Shown: one piece after another, positions 17,580 to 25,100 of the stretch
Layout of the letters: each line of letters starts with the position of its first letter
Position numbering within the stretch: position 1 is the first letter of the stretch
Origin: Paraburkholderia sp. BL21I4N1
GTDB taxonomy: Bacteria; Pseudomonadota; Gammaproteobacteria; Burkholderiales; Burkholderiaceae
Length of the DNA stretch: 64,000 bases
Direction: 5' to 3'
Assembly: GCF_002973525.1 (NCBI RefSeq)
Contig: NZ_PVEN01000009.1
Span: 62,001 to 126,000, forward strand
Translations under genes and position numbers: made by a program
The notes under the pieces: model-generated
What the model was told of the DNA's origin: nothing
What the model saw: the letters and a program-made list of their open reading frames with translations, nothing else
Database searches by the model: none

Positions 17580-17784
17580 GGATGTCTCCTTGCCCTGTGC
17601 GGGCATTTGTTAGTCATGTTTGAGGGGGTGAGGATCGTTGCTTCGGCGGAAGCGCTTTTCTGGTTATCAGTGATCCTGAATAATTGTAAGAAAACTCGGG
17701 TAGTAAAAAGCTGCGCACGCACCGATCCATCCTGTCCATTTGCATAGAGCAGGGGGAGCGGTGCTACGGTTAAACGTTCGCGGC

Positions 17785-18678
17785 TTAAGCGGCCGGCTGG
17801 CCGATTTCGTGATTGGCCAGAATTTCCAGCGCGCGCACCATCGCGGAGTGGTCCCACGCTTTGCCGCCGTGCGCCACGCAGGCGTTGAACAACGCCTGGC
17901 AGGTGGCGGTGTTGGGCAGCGACACGCCGAGCGCCTGCGCGGTCGACAGCGCGAGGTTCAGATCCTTCTGGTGCAGTTCGATCCGGAAGCCCGGGTCGAA
18001 AGTGCGCTTAGTCATGCGTTCGCCATGTACCTCGAGAATGCGTGACGACGCGAAGCCGCCCATCAGCGCTTCGCGCACGCGCGCCGGATCGACGCCAGCC
18101 TTCGAGGCGAGCAGCAACGCTTCGCCGACCGCTTCGATGGTCGCGGCGACGATCACCTGATTCGCCACCTTGCACACCTGGCCGGCGCCGACCGCGCCGA
18201 TCAGCGTGACGTTCTTGCCCATCATGTCGAACAGCGGCTTGACGCGGTCGAAGCTCGCGTTTTCGCCGCCCACCATGATGGTCAGCGAACCGGCCTTGGC
18301 GCCGACTTCGCCGCCCGACACCGGCGCGTCCAGATAGTCCGCGCCGCGCTCGCGCACGCGGGCCGCGAACTCGCGGGTGGCCATCGGCGAAATCGAGCTC
18401 ATGTCGACCACCGTTTGGCCCGCGTGCAACGCGTCGGCGAGACCTTGTTCGCCGAACAGCACGCGTTCGACGTCCGGTGTATCCGGCACCATGATGAAGA
18501 TCACGTCGGCGTGCGCGGCGACCGCGGCCGGGCTGTCACACGCGAGCGCGCCGGCTTGGGCGAGGTCGTCGGGCACGCCGCTGCGCGTGAAGGCGGCGAG
18601 CGTCACGCCGTTCTTGAGAAGGTTGGCGGCCATGGGTTTGCCCATGATGCCGAGTCCGATAAAGCCTGCTTTTTGCAT
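17785..18678 (-). CDS. garR: Tartronate semialdehyde reductase (2-hydroxy-3-oxopropionate reductase)
   Basis: This beta-hydroxyacid dehydrogenase has 297 residues and reduces tartronate semialdehyde to D-glycerate. The N-terminal dinucleotide fold is GFIGLGIMGKPMAANLLKNG, the substrate segment is DAPVSGGEVGA (118-128), and the catalytic Lys170 is in KVANQVIVA. The later block FKPGFRIDLH of E. coli GarR appears as FDPGFRIELHQKDL. The start is the ATG preceded by GGGAG. It follows garL by 32 bp in one operon, which supports GarR over other family members. Confidence 0.88.
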   Translation of the reverse strand: MQKAGFIGLGIMGKPMAANLLKNGVTLAAFTRSGVPDDLAQAGALACDSPAAVAAHADVIFIMVPDTPDVERVLFGEQGLADALHAGQTVVDMSSISPMATREFAARVRERGADYLDAPVSGGEVGAKAGSLTIMVGGENASFDRVKPLFDMMGKNVTLIGAVGAGQVCKVANQVIVAATIEAVGEALLLASKAGVDPARVREALMGGFASSRILEVHGERMTKRTFDPGFRIELHQKDLNLALSTAQALGVSLPNTATCQALFNACVAHGGKAWDHSAMVRALEILANHEIGQPAA

Positions 18679-18710
18679 GGAGTGCTCCCAAGAGGTCATG
18701 GCGGCCGCGC

Positions 18711-19511
18711 TTATGCCTGGCCCGCCTGTTTCTGCATAAAGTGATGTTGAACCGTCTGCGCGGCGTTTTTCAGCAACCCGATGTCCGCGCAGACCGCGAT
18801 CACGCGGCAGCCCATCGCGAGATAGCGTTCGGCGTCGGCCTGGGCCGGCGCGAGGATGCCACTCGCCTTGCCCGCGGCCTGCGCGCGTTCGAACACGTAG
18901 GCGATCGCCTGTTGCACGTCGGGGTGGTTCGGGTTGCCGAGGTGGCCGTAGGCGGCCGCGAGGTCGGACGGGCCGACGAACACGGCGTCGATGCCGTCGA
19001 CCGCGAGAATCTCGTCGATCGCGTCGACGGCTTTGCGGCTTTCGATCTGCACGACCACGCAGACGTTGTCGTTGGCGATCTGGAAATAGTCGGGCACGGT
19101 GGCGTAGCGATTGCCGCGATGGCTCACCGATACGCCGCGAATGCCTTGCGGCGGATAACGCGTCGCGGCCACGGCGCGGGCCGCGTCGTCGGCGCTTTCG
19201 ACGAAGGGCACGAGGAAGTTCGAGAAACCGCTGTCGAGCAGCCGCTTGATGAACACGCTGTCGTTAGCCGGCGGCCGCACGACCGGGGCGCTCGCGCTAT
19301 CCTTGAGCGACATCAGTTGGGGGATCAGCGTCAGGACATCGTTGGGCGCGTGTTCGGCGTCCAGCAGCATCCAGTCGAAACCGATGATGCCGAGCAATTC
19401 CGTGACGGCCGGGCTCGCCAGCGACGCCCAGCAGCCGATCAGGGTGTCGCCGGCGCGAACGGCGCGGCGGAAACTGTTGGGTAGAGCCTGGTAGGGCGCG
19501 ACGGCGGGCAT
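18711..19511 (-). CDS. garL: 2-dehydro-3-deoxyglucarate aldolase
   Basis: This HpcH/HpaI-type class II aldolase has 266 residues. It cleaves 5-dehydro-4-deoxyglucarate (2-keto-3-deoxyglucarate) into pyruvate and tartronate semialdehyde. Blocks shared with E. coli GarL include DAEHAPND, KRLLDSGFSNFLVPFVE, RYPPQGIRGVSVSHRGN, VQIESR, FVGPSDLAAAYGHLGNPNHPDVQ and SGILAP. The divalent-metal ligands should be the Glu of QIESR and the Asp of GPSD. GAGGAG precedes the ATG. It heads the garL-garR operon, divergent from the semialdehyde dehydrogenase gene, with an operator-like site between them. Confidence 0.92.
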   Translation of the reverse strand: MPAVAPYQALPNSFRRAVRAGDTLIGCWASLASPAVTELLGIIGFDWMLLDAEHAPNDVLTLIPQLMSLKDSASAPVVRPPANDSVFIKRLLDSGFSNFLVPFVESADDAARAVAATRYPPQGIRGVSVSHRGNRYATVPDYFQIANDNVCVVVQIESRKAVDAIDEILAVDGIDAVFVGPSDLAAAYGHLGNPNHPDVQQAIAYVFERAQAAGKASGILAPAQADAERYLAMGCRVIAVCADIGLLKNAAQTVQHHFMQKQAGQA

Positions 19512-19596
19512 GGATATCTCCTCGAACGGCAATGGATCGGGCAAGCTCCGGCCGACGACCCGTCCTGAGCACGGCACTCGAGCGATATCGCTTGAG

Positions 19597-19616
19597 TTAT
19601 AGGTCGTCGTATGTCT
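19597..19616 (-). promoter_or_regulatory. Candidate uronate-regulon operator G
   Basis: The minus strand reads AGACATACGACGACCTATAA, with the core TACG-N4-CCTA (one mismatch to the palindrome). It is 86 bp before garL and shares the divergent garL/dehydrogenase region with operator B. Confidence 0.55.
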
Positions 19617-19693
19617 ATAGGCAGATTAGCATTGAGCCTTCAGGTTGTAACGGCCACGTATACCCGAATCCGCCGTAGCAATGGTAGTTCCGG

Positions 19694-19723
19694 TTGCATG
19701 TAACCCTCTCCGTGTTGTAGGAT
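19694..19723 (+). promoter_or_regulatory. Predicted sigma-70 promoter of the semialdehyde dehydrogenase gene
   Basis: TTGCAT at 19694-19699 and TAGGAT at 19718-19723 are separated by 18 bp and fit -35 and -10 elements. The -10 lies inside the operator-like site at 19713-19732, so a bound repressor would block RNA polymerase. Confidence 0.5.
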
Positions 19724-19732
19724 AACTTATAT
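19713..19732 (+). promoter_or_regulatory. Candidate uronate-regulon operator B
   Basis: TGTTGTAGGATAACTTATAT has the core TAGG-N4-CTTA and is almost identical in its left half to the copy before garD. It is 28 bp before the start codon of the dehydrogenase gene and overlaps the predicted -10. Confidence 0.65.
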
Positions 19733-19759
19733 CTAAAGCGGTCTTTTAAGGAAAGCAAA

Positions 19760-21343
19760 ATGTCTATTACCGGCGAAATGCTGATCGGTGGCCAAGCCGT
19801 GCGCGGCGGGGAAAAATCCCTGCATGCGTTCAATCCTGCCACGGGTGCCGACATCGCGGAGCCGGTCTTCGGCGGCGCTTCAGTGGCGGATGTCGGACGA
19901 GCCTGCGAGCTCGCGCAGCAGGCGTTCGAACCCTACCGGCATTTGCCGCTCGCGGTGCGCGCCGAGTTTCTCGACCGCATTGCCGATGGCATCACGGCGC
20001 TGGGCGACGCGCTGATCGAGCGTGCACAGCAGGAGTCAGGGTTGCCGAAGGCGCGCCTCGAGGGCGAGCGCGGCCGTACGACCGGCCAGCTCAAGCTGTT
20101 CGCGCAAGTGGTGCGCGCCGGGCAGTGGCTCGCGGCAACGCTCGATTCGCCGTTGCCGGAGCGCAAGCCGCTGCCGCGCTCCGATCTGCGGATGCAAAAG
20201 ATTGCGCTCGGCCCGGTCGCGGTATTCGGTGCCAGCAATTTCCCGCTGGCGTTTTCGGTGGCCGGCGGCGATACCGCGGCAGCGCTCGCGGCGGGTTGCA
20301 CGGTGGTGGTGAAGGCGCATCCGGCGCATCTGGGTACCTCGGAGATGGTCGGCCGGGTGATCCAGCGCGTCGCGCAGGAAATGGACTTGCCCGAGGGTGT
20401 GTTCTCGCTGGTCGTCGGCGCAGGTAATGCGATTGGCGAAGCGTTGGTCGCGCATCCGGCGATCAAGGCGGTGGGCTTCACCGGTTCGCGCGCGGGCGGT
20501 GTTGCGCTGATGCGTATCGCGGCGGCGCGTGTCGAGCCTATTCCGGTCTACGCCGAAATGAGCAGCATCAATCCGGTGTTTCTGCTGCCGGGCGCGCTGG
20601 CTGAGCGCGGCGAGAGCATTGCGCGCGGTTTCGTCGATTCGCTGGTGCTCGGCGCCGGGCAGTTCTGTACCAATCCGGGTCTCGCGATTGCCGTCGACAG
20701 CGACGCGCTCAAGGGCTTTATCGCCACGGCGTCCAGCGCGTTGAGCGGCAAGCCGGCGCAGACCATGCTGACGTCGGGCATTCATGCGGCTTATGAAGCC
20801 GGCGAAGGCAAGCTGGCGGCAATTCAGGGCGTGGAGGCCGTGGCGCATGGCGTCGACGCGACCGGCCCGACGCAGGCGTGCGCCGCGTTGTTCGTGACCG
20901 ACGCTCAAACGTTCCTCGCCACGCCGGCGCTGGAAGACGAAGTGTTCGGACCCACCTCGACGATCGTGCGTTGCAAGGACGAGCAGGAAATGCTGGCCGT
21001 GGCCGAACATGTGGAAGGACAGCTGACGGCCACATTGCAGATGGATCGTGCGGATCTGGCGGCGGCGCAAAAGCTGGTGCCGATTCTGGAGCGCAAGGCC
21101 GGGCGGATTCTGGTCAACGGTTTCCCGACCGGTGTCGAAGTCTCGCATGCCATGGTGCATGGCGGTCCGTTCCCGGCGACTTCGGATAGCCGCGCGACGT
21201 CGGTGGGGACGACCTCGATCGAGCGCTTCCTGCGGCCGGTGTGCTACCAGGATTTCCCGGCGGAATTGCTGCCTGAAGCGCTGGCCGACGCGAATCCGCT
21301 GGACTTGTGGCGTCGCCGCGATGGGGAGATCACGCGGAGCTGA
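19760..21343 (+). CDS. 2-oxoglutarate (ketoglutarate) semialdehyde dehydrogenase
   Basis: This is an NAD(P)-dependent aldehyde dehydrogenase of 527 residues. The general-base Glu266 is in YAEMSS and the catalytic Cys303 is in GAGQFCTNPGL. Length, the FGASNFPLAFSVAGGD block and absence of a cap domain match the 2,5-dioxovalerate dehydrogenases of aldarate pathways. It would oxidise the 2,5-dioxopentanoate made by KdgD to 2-oxoglutarate. It stands alone, divergent from garL, with an operator over its promoter. Assignment to this aldehyde rests on subfamily resemblance plus the pathway around it. Confidence 0.87.
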   Translation: MSITGEMLIGGQAVRGGEKSLHAFNPATGADIAEPVFGGASVADVGRACELAQQAFEPYRHLPLAVRAEFLDRIADGITALGDALIERAQQESGLPKARLEGERGRTTGQLKLFAQVVRAGQWLAATLDSPLPERKPLPRSDLRMQKIALGPVAVFGASNFPLAFSVAGGDTAAALAAGCTVVVKAHPAHLGTSEMVGRVIQRVAQEMDLPEGVFSLVVGAGNAIGEALVAHPAIKAVGFTGSRAGGVALMRIAAARVEPIPVYAEMSSINPVFLLPGALAERGESIARGFVDSLVLGAGQFCTNPGLAIAVDSDALKGFIATASSALSGKPAQTMLTSGIHAAYEAGEGKLAAIQGVEAVAHGVDATGPTQACAALFVTDAQTFLATPALEDEVFGPTSTIVRCKDEQEMLAVAEHVEGQLTATLQMDRADLAAAQKLVPILERKAGRILVNGFPTGVEVSHAMVHGGPFPATSDSRATSVGTTSIERFLRPVCYQDFPAELLPEALADANPLDLWRRRDGEITRS

Positions 21344-21353
21344 GTGGCGAATG

Positions 21354-21386
21354 CGAGTGATAAGCTTCTCAAGCGCTTATCACTCG
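21354..21386. repeat. 12-bp inverted repeat after the dehydrogenase gene
   Basis: CGAGTGATAAGC (21354-21365) and GCTTATCACTCG (21375-21386) form a perfect stem with a 9-base loop, starting 10 bases after the stop codon. No T-tract follows. It may protect the mRNA end or bind a protein. The standard terminator is further on. Confidence 0.6.
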
Positions 21387-21498
21387 ACTGATTGGGTTGC
21401 GGCTAATCCTATCAATGCCCGAATCCGAGTTGAGAAGCTTTCCTCGCAGCGAACTTCGCGTGCATGGGGCGGATGACCTCCGCACCGCCCGCGCAAAC

Positions 21499-21539
21499 AA
21501 AAAGCCCGTGATTCCGACAACGAAATCACGGGCTTTTTT
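21499..21539. terminator. Bidirectional Rho-independent terminator
   Basis: AAAAAGCCCGTGATT pairs with AATCACGGGCTTTTTT around a ~10-base loop. T- and A-tracts on both sides let it serve both the dehydrogenase gene and the convergent GntR regulator gene. Confidence 0.93.
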
Positions 21540-21569
21540 CGCCTTTTCGCCACTAGCGTCAATAACGCC

Positions 21570-22313
21570 TCAGCTATTCGCCTCGGCGGTCTCATTCGCC
21601 CGCCGCAACCGCTCGCGGCTGTTCGACAGATGCATGCGCATGGCCGCGCGCGCGCCTTCCGCGTCGTGCCGGGAGATCGCTTCAAGAATGCTCTCGTGTT
21701 CGAGATTGACCAGCGACAGATACGCGTCCGGTTCCGCGCGCGCGATCCCCGCCGAATCGAGCCGGTTGCGCGGAATCAGCGCGCTGCCCATCTGCGTCAA
21801 GATGTCGACGAAGTAGCGGTTGCCGGTAGCGCGCGCCACCGAGATGTGGAACTGCAAATCGGCGTCAACGCTGTCCAGCCCGTTGTGACGCGTGGCCTCG
21901 ATCGCGTCGAGCGCGGTGCGCATGCGCGCGAGGTCGTCGGGTTTGGCGCGTTGCGCGGCCAGTCCGGCGCATTCGGTTTCCAGGCTGATGCGCAGCTCCA
22001 GAATGGACAGCACGTCGCGTAGCGTGGTGGCGGGCACCATGTCGATGCCCAGCTTTTCGCGCTGCGGCTCCAGCACGAAGCTGCCGATGCCGTGACGCGT
22101 TTCGATGACCTTGCCCGCCTGCAAGCGGGAAATCGCCTCGCGAATCACGGTGCGGCTCACGCTCAGCGTGACCATCAACTGCGATTCGGTCGGCAGTTTG
22201 TCGCCGGGCTTCAAGGCGTTGGACGCGATCTGCTCGGTGACGTAGCTGACGACGAACTCGGCCAGATTGCGAGCGCGTCGCGGCGGTGCCGCGGATGCCA
22301 GTGGTGTAGCCAT
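21570..22313 (-). CDS. GntR/FadR-family transcriptional regulator (FCD domain)
   Basis: This regulator has 247 residues. The winged helix-turn-helix lies at about residues 25-85 (LPTESQLMVTLSVSRTVIREAISRLQAGKVIETRHGIGSFV), and the helical FCD ligand domain follows, with metal-ligand-type residues in DLQFHISVARATGN and EHESILEAI. FadR-type regulators in this context (for example ExuR or DgoR) usually repress sugar-acid genes and release DNA on binding the acid. It is central to the island and the only regulator in it. It is therefore the best candidate to bind the TACG-N4-CGTA sites. Which acid it senses is unknown. Confidence 0.88.
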   Translation of the reverse strand: MATPLASAAPPRRARNLAEFVVSYVTEQIASNALKPGDKLPTESQLMVTLSVSRTVIREAISRLQAGKVIETRHGIGSFVLEPQREKLGIDMVPATTLRDVLSILELRISLETECAGLAAQRAKPDDLARMRTALDAIEATRHNGLDSVDADLQFHISVARATGNRYFVDILTQMGSALIPRNRLDSAGIARAEPDAYLSLVNLEHESILEAISRHDAEGARAAMRMHLSNSRERLRRANETAEANS

Positions 22314-22346
22314 CGAAAACGCCCCTCAAATCAGATAGTTGCAGAC

Positions 22347-22366
22347 ACTTGTACGTATCATTATAC
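22347..22366 (+). promoter_or_regulatory. Degenerate operator-like site before the GntR gene
   Basis: ACTTGTACGTATCATTATAC keeps the TTGTACG and TATA ends of the motif but not its centre. A second partial match (CGTCGTCTGACGACTG) follows. It would allow autoregulation, but the match is weak. Confidence 0.3.
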
Positions 22367-22512
22367 CGTCGTCTGACGACTGATTATATAAACGCCAGAT
22401 CATTTTCAGCCGTGCCGCCATCACCGCTGTTGGTGGCGCGCTCCTGCAAGCCTGGCGGGGCGTCGGCGCGTTTGCCGCCGCCGCCGTGGAAGTACGATAA
22501 CCGCGCGGCAGA

Positions 22513-23862
22513 CTAGCCGCGGCTCAACTCGACCCGCTGGATATCTTTCACGATCACGAGATAGCTGAACACGGTCAGCAGCGCGTTCACGCCGACGAAC
22601 ACCAGCGCGCCGTTGAACGAGCCGGTCTTTGCCACGAGGTAGCCGATCACGATCGGCGTGACGATGCCGGCCACGTTGCCGAACATGTTGAAGATCGCGC
22701 CCGACAAGCCGAGCGCTTCCTTCGGCGACGTATCCGCGACCACCGCCCAGCCGAGCGCGCCGATACCCTTGCCGAAGAACGCGAGCGACATCAGCGCGAC
22801 GACGATCCAGTCGGTCGACACATAGTTGCAGCCGATGATGCACACCGACAGCAGCATGCCGCCCACAATCGGCACCTTGCGCGCGACGGTGAGCGAATGG
22901 CCGCGCCGGATCAGCCCATCGGACAGAATGCCGCCGAGCACGCCACCGGAGAAGCCGCAGATTGCCGGCAACGACGCGACCAGCCCCGCGTGCAGAATCG
23001 TCATGCCGCGCGCCTGCACCAGGTAGATCGGAAACCACGTCAGGAAGAAATAGGTCAGCACGTTGATGCAGTACTGCGCGAGATAGACGCCGAGCAGCAT
23101 GCGATTACTGAGCAGTTGACGCACCAGGAACCAGCCGCCGGCTTGTGCGATGTCGTTGGGCCGGGCTTTCTGGTGGCCGTTCACCACGCCGCCGCCCTGT
23201 TCGATGTAGTCGAGCTCGGCGCGCGACACGCGCGGATGGTCGGCGGGATTCTTCATCACCATCAGCCACGTGAGGGCAAGCAGCAGCCCGGTCACGCCCA
23301 TCACGAGATACACCATGTGCCAGCCGAACGCGTGGGTGAGCCACGCCATCAGCGGTGTGAACACGACCGCCGCGAAATATTGCGCCGAATTGAAAATGGC
23401 CGACGCCGTGCCGCGTTCCGTGGTGGGGAACCAGCTCGCCACCACCTTGGCATTGGCCGGAAACGCCGGCGATTCCGCCACGCCCATCGCGAAGCGCAGC
23501 ACGAACAGGGCGGTAATGGCGGCGGCCGCGCTGCCCAGCAAGCCGATCGTGCCTTGCAGCAGCGTGAAGAGCGACCAGAAGAAAATGCTCGCCGCGTAGA
23601 CGCGCCGTGCGCCGAAGCGATCCAGCAGCCAGCCGGCAGGCAATTGCGACAGCACATAGGCCCAGCTGAACGCGGAGAAGATGTAACCCATCCGGATCGC
23701 GTCGAGGCCGAACTCGCCGCGCATCGCCGAGCCGGTGATCGACAGCGTCGCGCGGTCCGCGTAGTTGAAGGTGGTGATCAGAAAGATCAGCAGCAGGATC
23801 GCGTAGCGGACCTTCGTGCGTTTCGCGGCATGGGCGGAACTCGCCATCCGGCTCATTTCCAT
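22513..23862 (-). CDS. Aldarate (galactarate/glucarate) MFS transporter, GudP type
   Basis: This twelve-helix permease has 449 residues. The N-terminal KVRYAILLLIFLITTFNYADRATLSI closely follows E. coli GudP/GarP. The SPAFPANAKVVASWFP and NPADHPRVS blocks are also typical of this branch of the anion:cation symporters. It should import galactarate or glucarate with protons. The third in-frame Met is chosen because CAGGAG sits 6 bases before it and abuts the first ATG. It follows kdgD by 107 bp, but a strong terminator lies between them, so expression is probably lower or independent. Confidence 0.87.
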   Translation of the reverse strand: MEMSRMASSAHAAKRTKVRYAILLLIFLITTFNYADRATLSITGSAMRGEFGLDAIRMGYIFSAFSWAYVLSQLPAGWLLDRFGARRVYAASIFFWSLFTLLQGTIGLLGSAAAAITALFVLRFAMGVAESPAFPANAKVVASWFPTTERGTASAIFNSAQYFAAVVFTPLMAWLTHAFGWHMVYLVMGVTGLLLALTWLMVMKNPADHPRVSRAELDYIEQGGGVVNGHQKARPNDIAQAGGWFLVRQLLSNRMLLGVYLAQYCINVLTYFFLTWFPIYLVQARGMTILHAGLVASLPAICGFSGGVLGGILSDGLIRRGHSLTVARKVPIVGGMLLSVCIIGCNYVSTDWIVVALMSLAFFGKGIGALGWAVVADTSPKEALGLSGAIFNMFGNVAGIVTPIVIGYLVAKTGSFNGALVFVGVNALLTVFSYLVIVKDIQRVELSRG

Positions 23863-23907
23863 CGTCATCTCCTGAATCGTTATGCGGGCGGCGCGCTGCC
23901 GCGCTAC

Positions 23908-23940
23908 AAAAAACGCCCGGCGACGTTACCGTCCCGGGCG
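23908..23940 (-). terminator. Rho-independent terminator between kdgD and the MFS gene
   Basis: On the minus strand CGCCCGG pairs with CCGGGCG around a 13-base loop and is followed by T6. It lies directly after kdgD and before the transporter gene on the same strand, so it should stop or attenuate read-through. Confidence 0.88.
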
Positions 23941-23969
23941 CTTCTGGCCATCGACAGTCAGCCGCGCGA

Positions 23970-24887
23970 TTACTGCGGGCCGAGCGTCTTGATCAGCGCG
24001 TCGAGCTTCGCCATTTCTTCTTCGGTCAGGTCGGTCAACGGGGCGCGCACCGGGCCGGCGCTGTGGCCAACGAGCTTCGCGCCGGCCTTCACGATGCTGA
24101 CCGCGTAGCCCGCGCGACGGTTGCGGATCGCGAGATACGGCAGGAAGAATTCGTCGATCAGCTTGCCGACGGTGGCGTGGTCGTCCGCGGCGATCGCGCG
24201 GTAGAAGTCCATCGCGGTCTTCGGAATGAAGTTGAACACCGCCGACGAATACACCGGCACGCCCAGCGCCTTATACGCCGCCGCATAGACTTCGGCGGTC
24301 GGCAGGCCGCCGAGGTACGAGAAGCGGTCGCCGAGACGGCGGCGGATCGTCACCATGTTTTCGATCTCGCCCACGCCGTCCTTGAAACCGATCAGGTTCG
24401 GGCAGCGCTCCGCCAGCCCTTCGAGCATGTCGGCGTTAAGCTTGGAATTGGCGCGGTTGTAAATGATCACGCCCATGTTCGGTACGGACTTGCAGACCTC
24501 TTCGGCGTGCGCGGCGATCCCTTCCTGGCAGGCTTCGGTCAGGTAGTGCGGCATCAGCAGAATGCCGTTCGCGCCATGGCGCTCGGCTTCTTTCGCGTAA
24601 GCGATCGCGACGCGCGTCGGGCCGCCCGCGCCGGCGAGGATCGGCACCTTGCCCTTGCAGACTTCGGCGGCGGTGCGCACCACGTTCGAATAGTCGTCGT
24701 GCGTGAGCGAGAAGAATTCACCCGTGCCGCCGGCCACGAACAGCGCCGACGCGCCGTACGGCGCGAGCCATTCGAGGCGCTCGGCATAAGTATCGGCGCG
24801 GAAATCGCCTTGTTCGTCGAAGTCGGTGACGGGGAAGGAGAGAAGGCCTTCCGAAACGATCTGCTTGAGTTCCTGCGGTGTCGTCAT
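23970..24887 (-). CDS. kdgD: 5-dehydro-4-deoxyglucarate dehydratase
   Basis: The product is 305 residues and belongs to the dihydrodipicolinate synthase/N-acetylneuraminate lyase superfamily. It dehydrates and decarboxylates 5-dehydro-4-deoxyglucarate to 2,5-dioxopentanoate. The Schiff-base Lys169 is in IGFKDGVGEIE, and Tyr143 is in IIYNRAN. The GGTGEFFSL segment (53-61), in place of the GTTGE common in DHDPS, is typical of KdgD. It is divergent from garD, which makes its substrate. A well-formed promoter with an operator over its -10 lies upstream. Confidence 0.93.
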   Translation of the reverse strand: MTTPQELKQIVSEGLLSFPVTDFDEQGDFRADTYAERLEWLAPYGASALFVAGGTGEFFSLTHDDYSNVVRTAAEVCKGKVPILAGAGGPTRVAIAYAKEAERHGANGILLMPHYLTEACQEGIAAHAEEVCKSVPNMGVIIYNRANSKLNADMLEGLAERCPNLIGFKDGVGEIENMVTIRRRLGDRFSYLGGLPTAEVYAAAYKALGVPVYSSAVFNFIPKTAMDFYRAIAADDHATVGKLIDEFFLPYLAIRNRRAGYAVSIVKAGAKLVGHSAGPVRAPLTDLTEEEMAKLDALIKTLGPQ

Positions 24888-24937
24888 GATGAATATCCAG
24901 GCGGCGGTATGGGGTTGTTTGTCGAAATGGAGATTTC

Positions 24938-24957
24938 TTATACGTCATCGTACAACA
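24938..24957 (-). promoter_or_regulatory. Candidate uronate-regulon operator D
   Basis: The minus strand reads TGTTGTACGATGACGTATAA, the best copy of the motif, with the perfect core TACG-N4-CGTA. It is about 50 bp before kdgD and covers its predicted -10 element. Confidence 0.7.
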
Positions 24958-24975
24958 ACAAATCGTCTAACTCAA
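24947..24975 (-). promoter_or_regulatory. Predicted sigma-70 promoter of kdgD
   Basis: On the minus strand TTGAGT (24970-24975) and TACGAT (24947-24952) are separated by exactly 17 bp. The -10 hexamer is part of operator D, as expected for repression by steric block. Confidence 0.6.
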
Positions 24976-25037
24976 CGGGGTTTTCGCGGCATAATGCACG
25001 CCATAGGGTAAATACGGAACGTCCACGCAATCTTTCA

Positions 25038-25057
25038 TGTTGTAGGATGACGTATGA
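25038..25057 (+). promoter_or_regulatory. Candidate uronate-regulon operator C
   Basis: TGTTGTAGGATGACGTATGA has the core TAGG-N4-CGTA. It is 44 bp before the garD start codon and contains a TAGGAT that could be the -10. I see no good -35 at the right distance. Confidence 0.65.
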
Positions 25058-25100
25058 ATAGCTGGCGCAGTGCGCGTGCAGCGCCATGAGGATCGATGCA

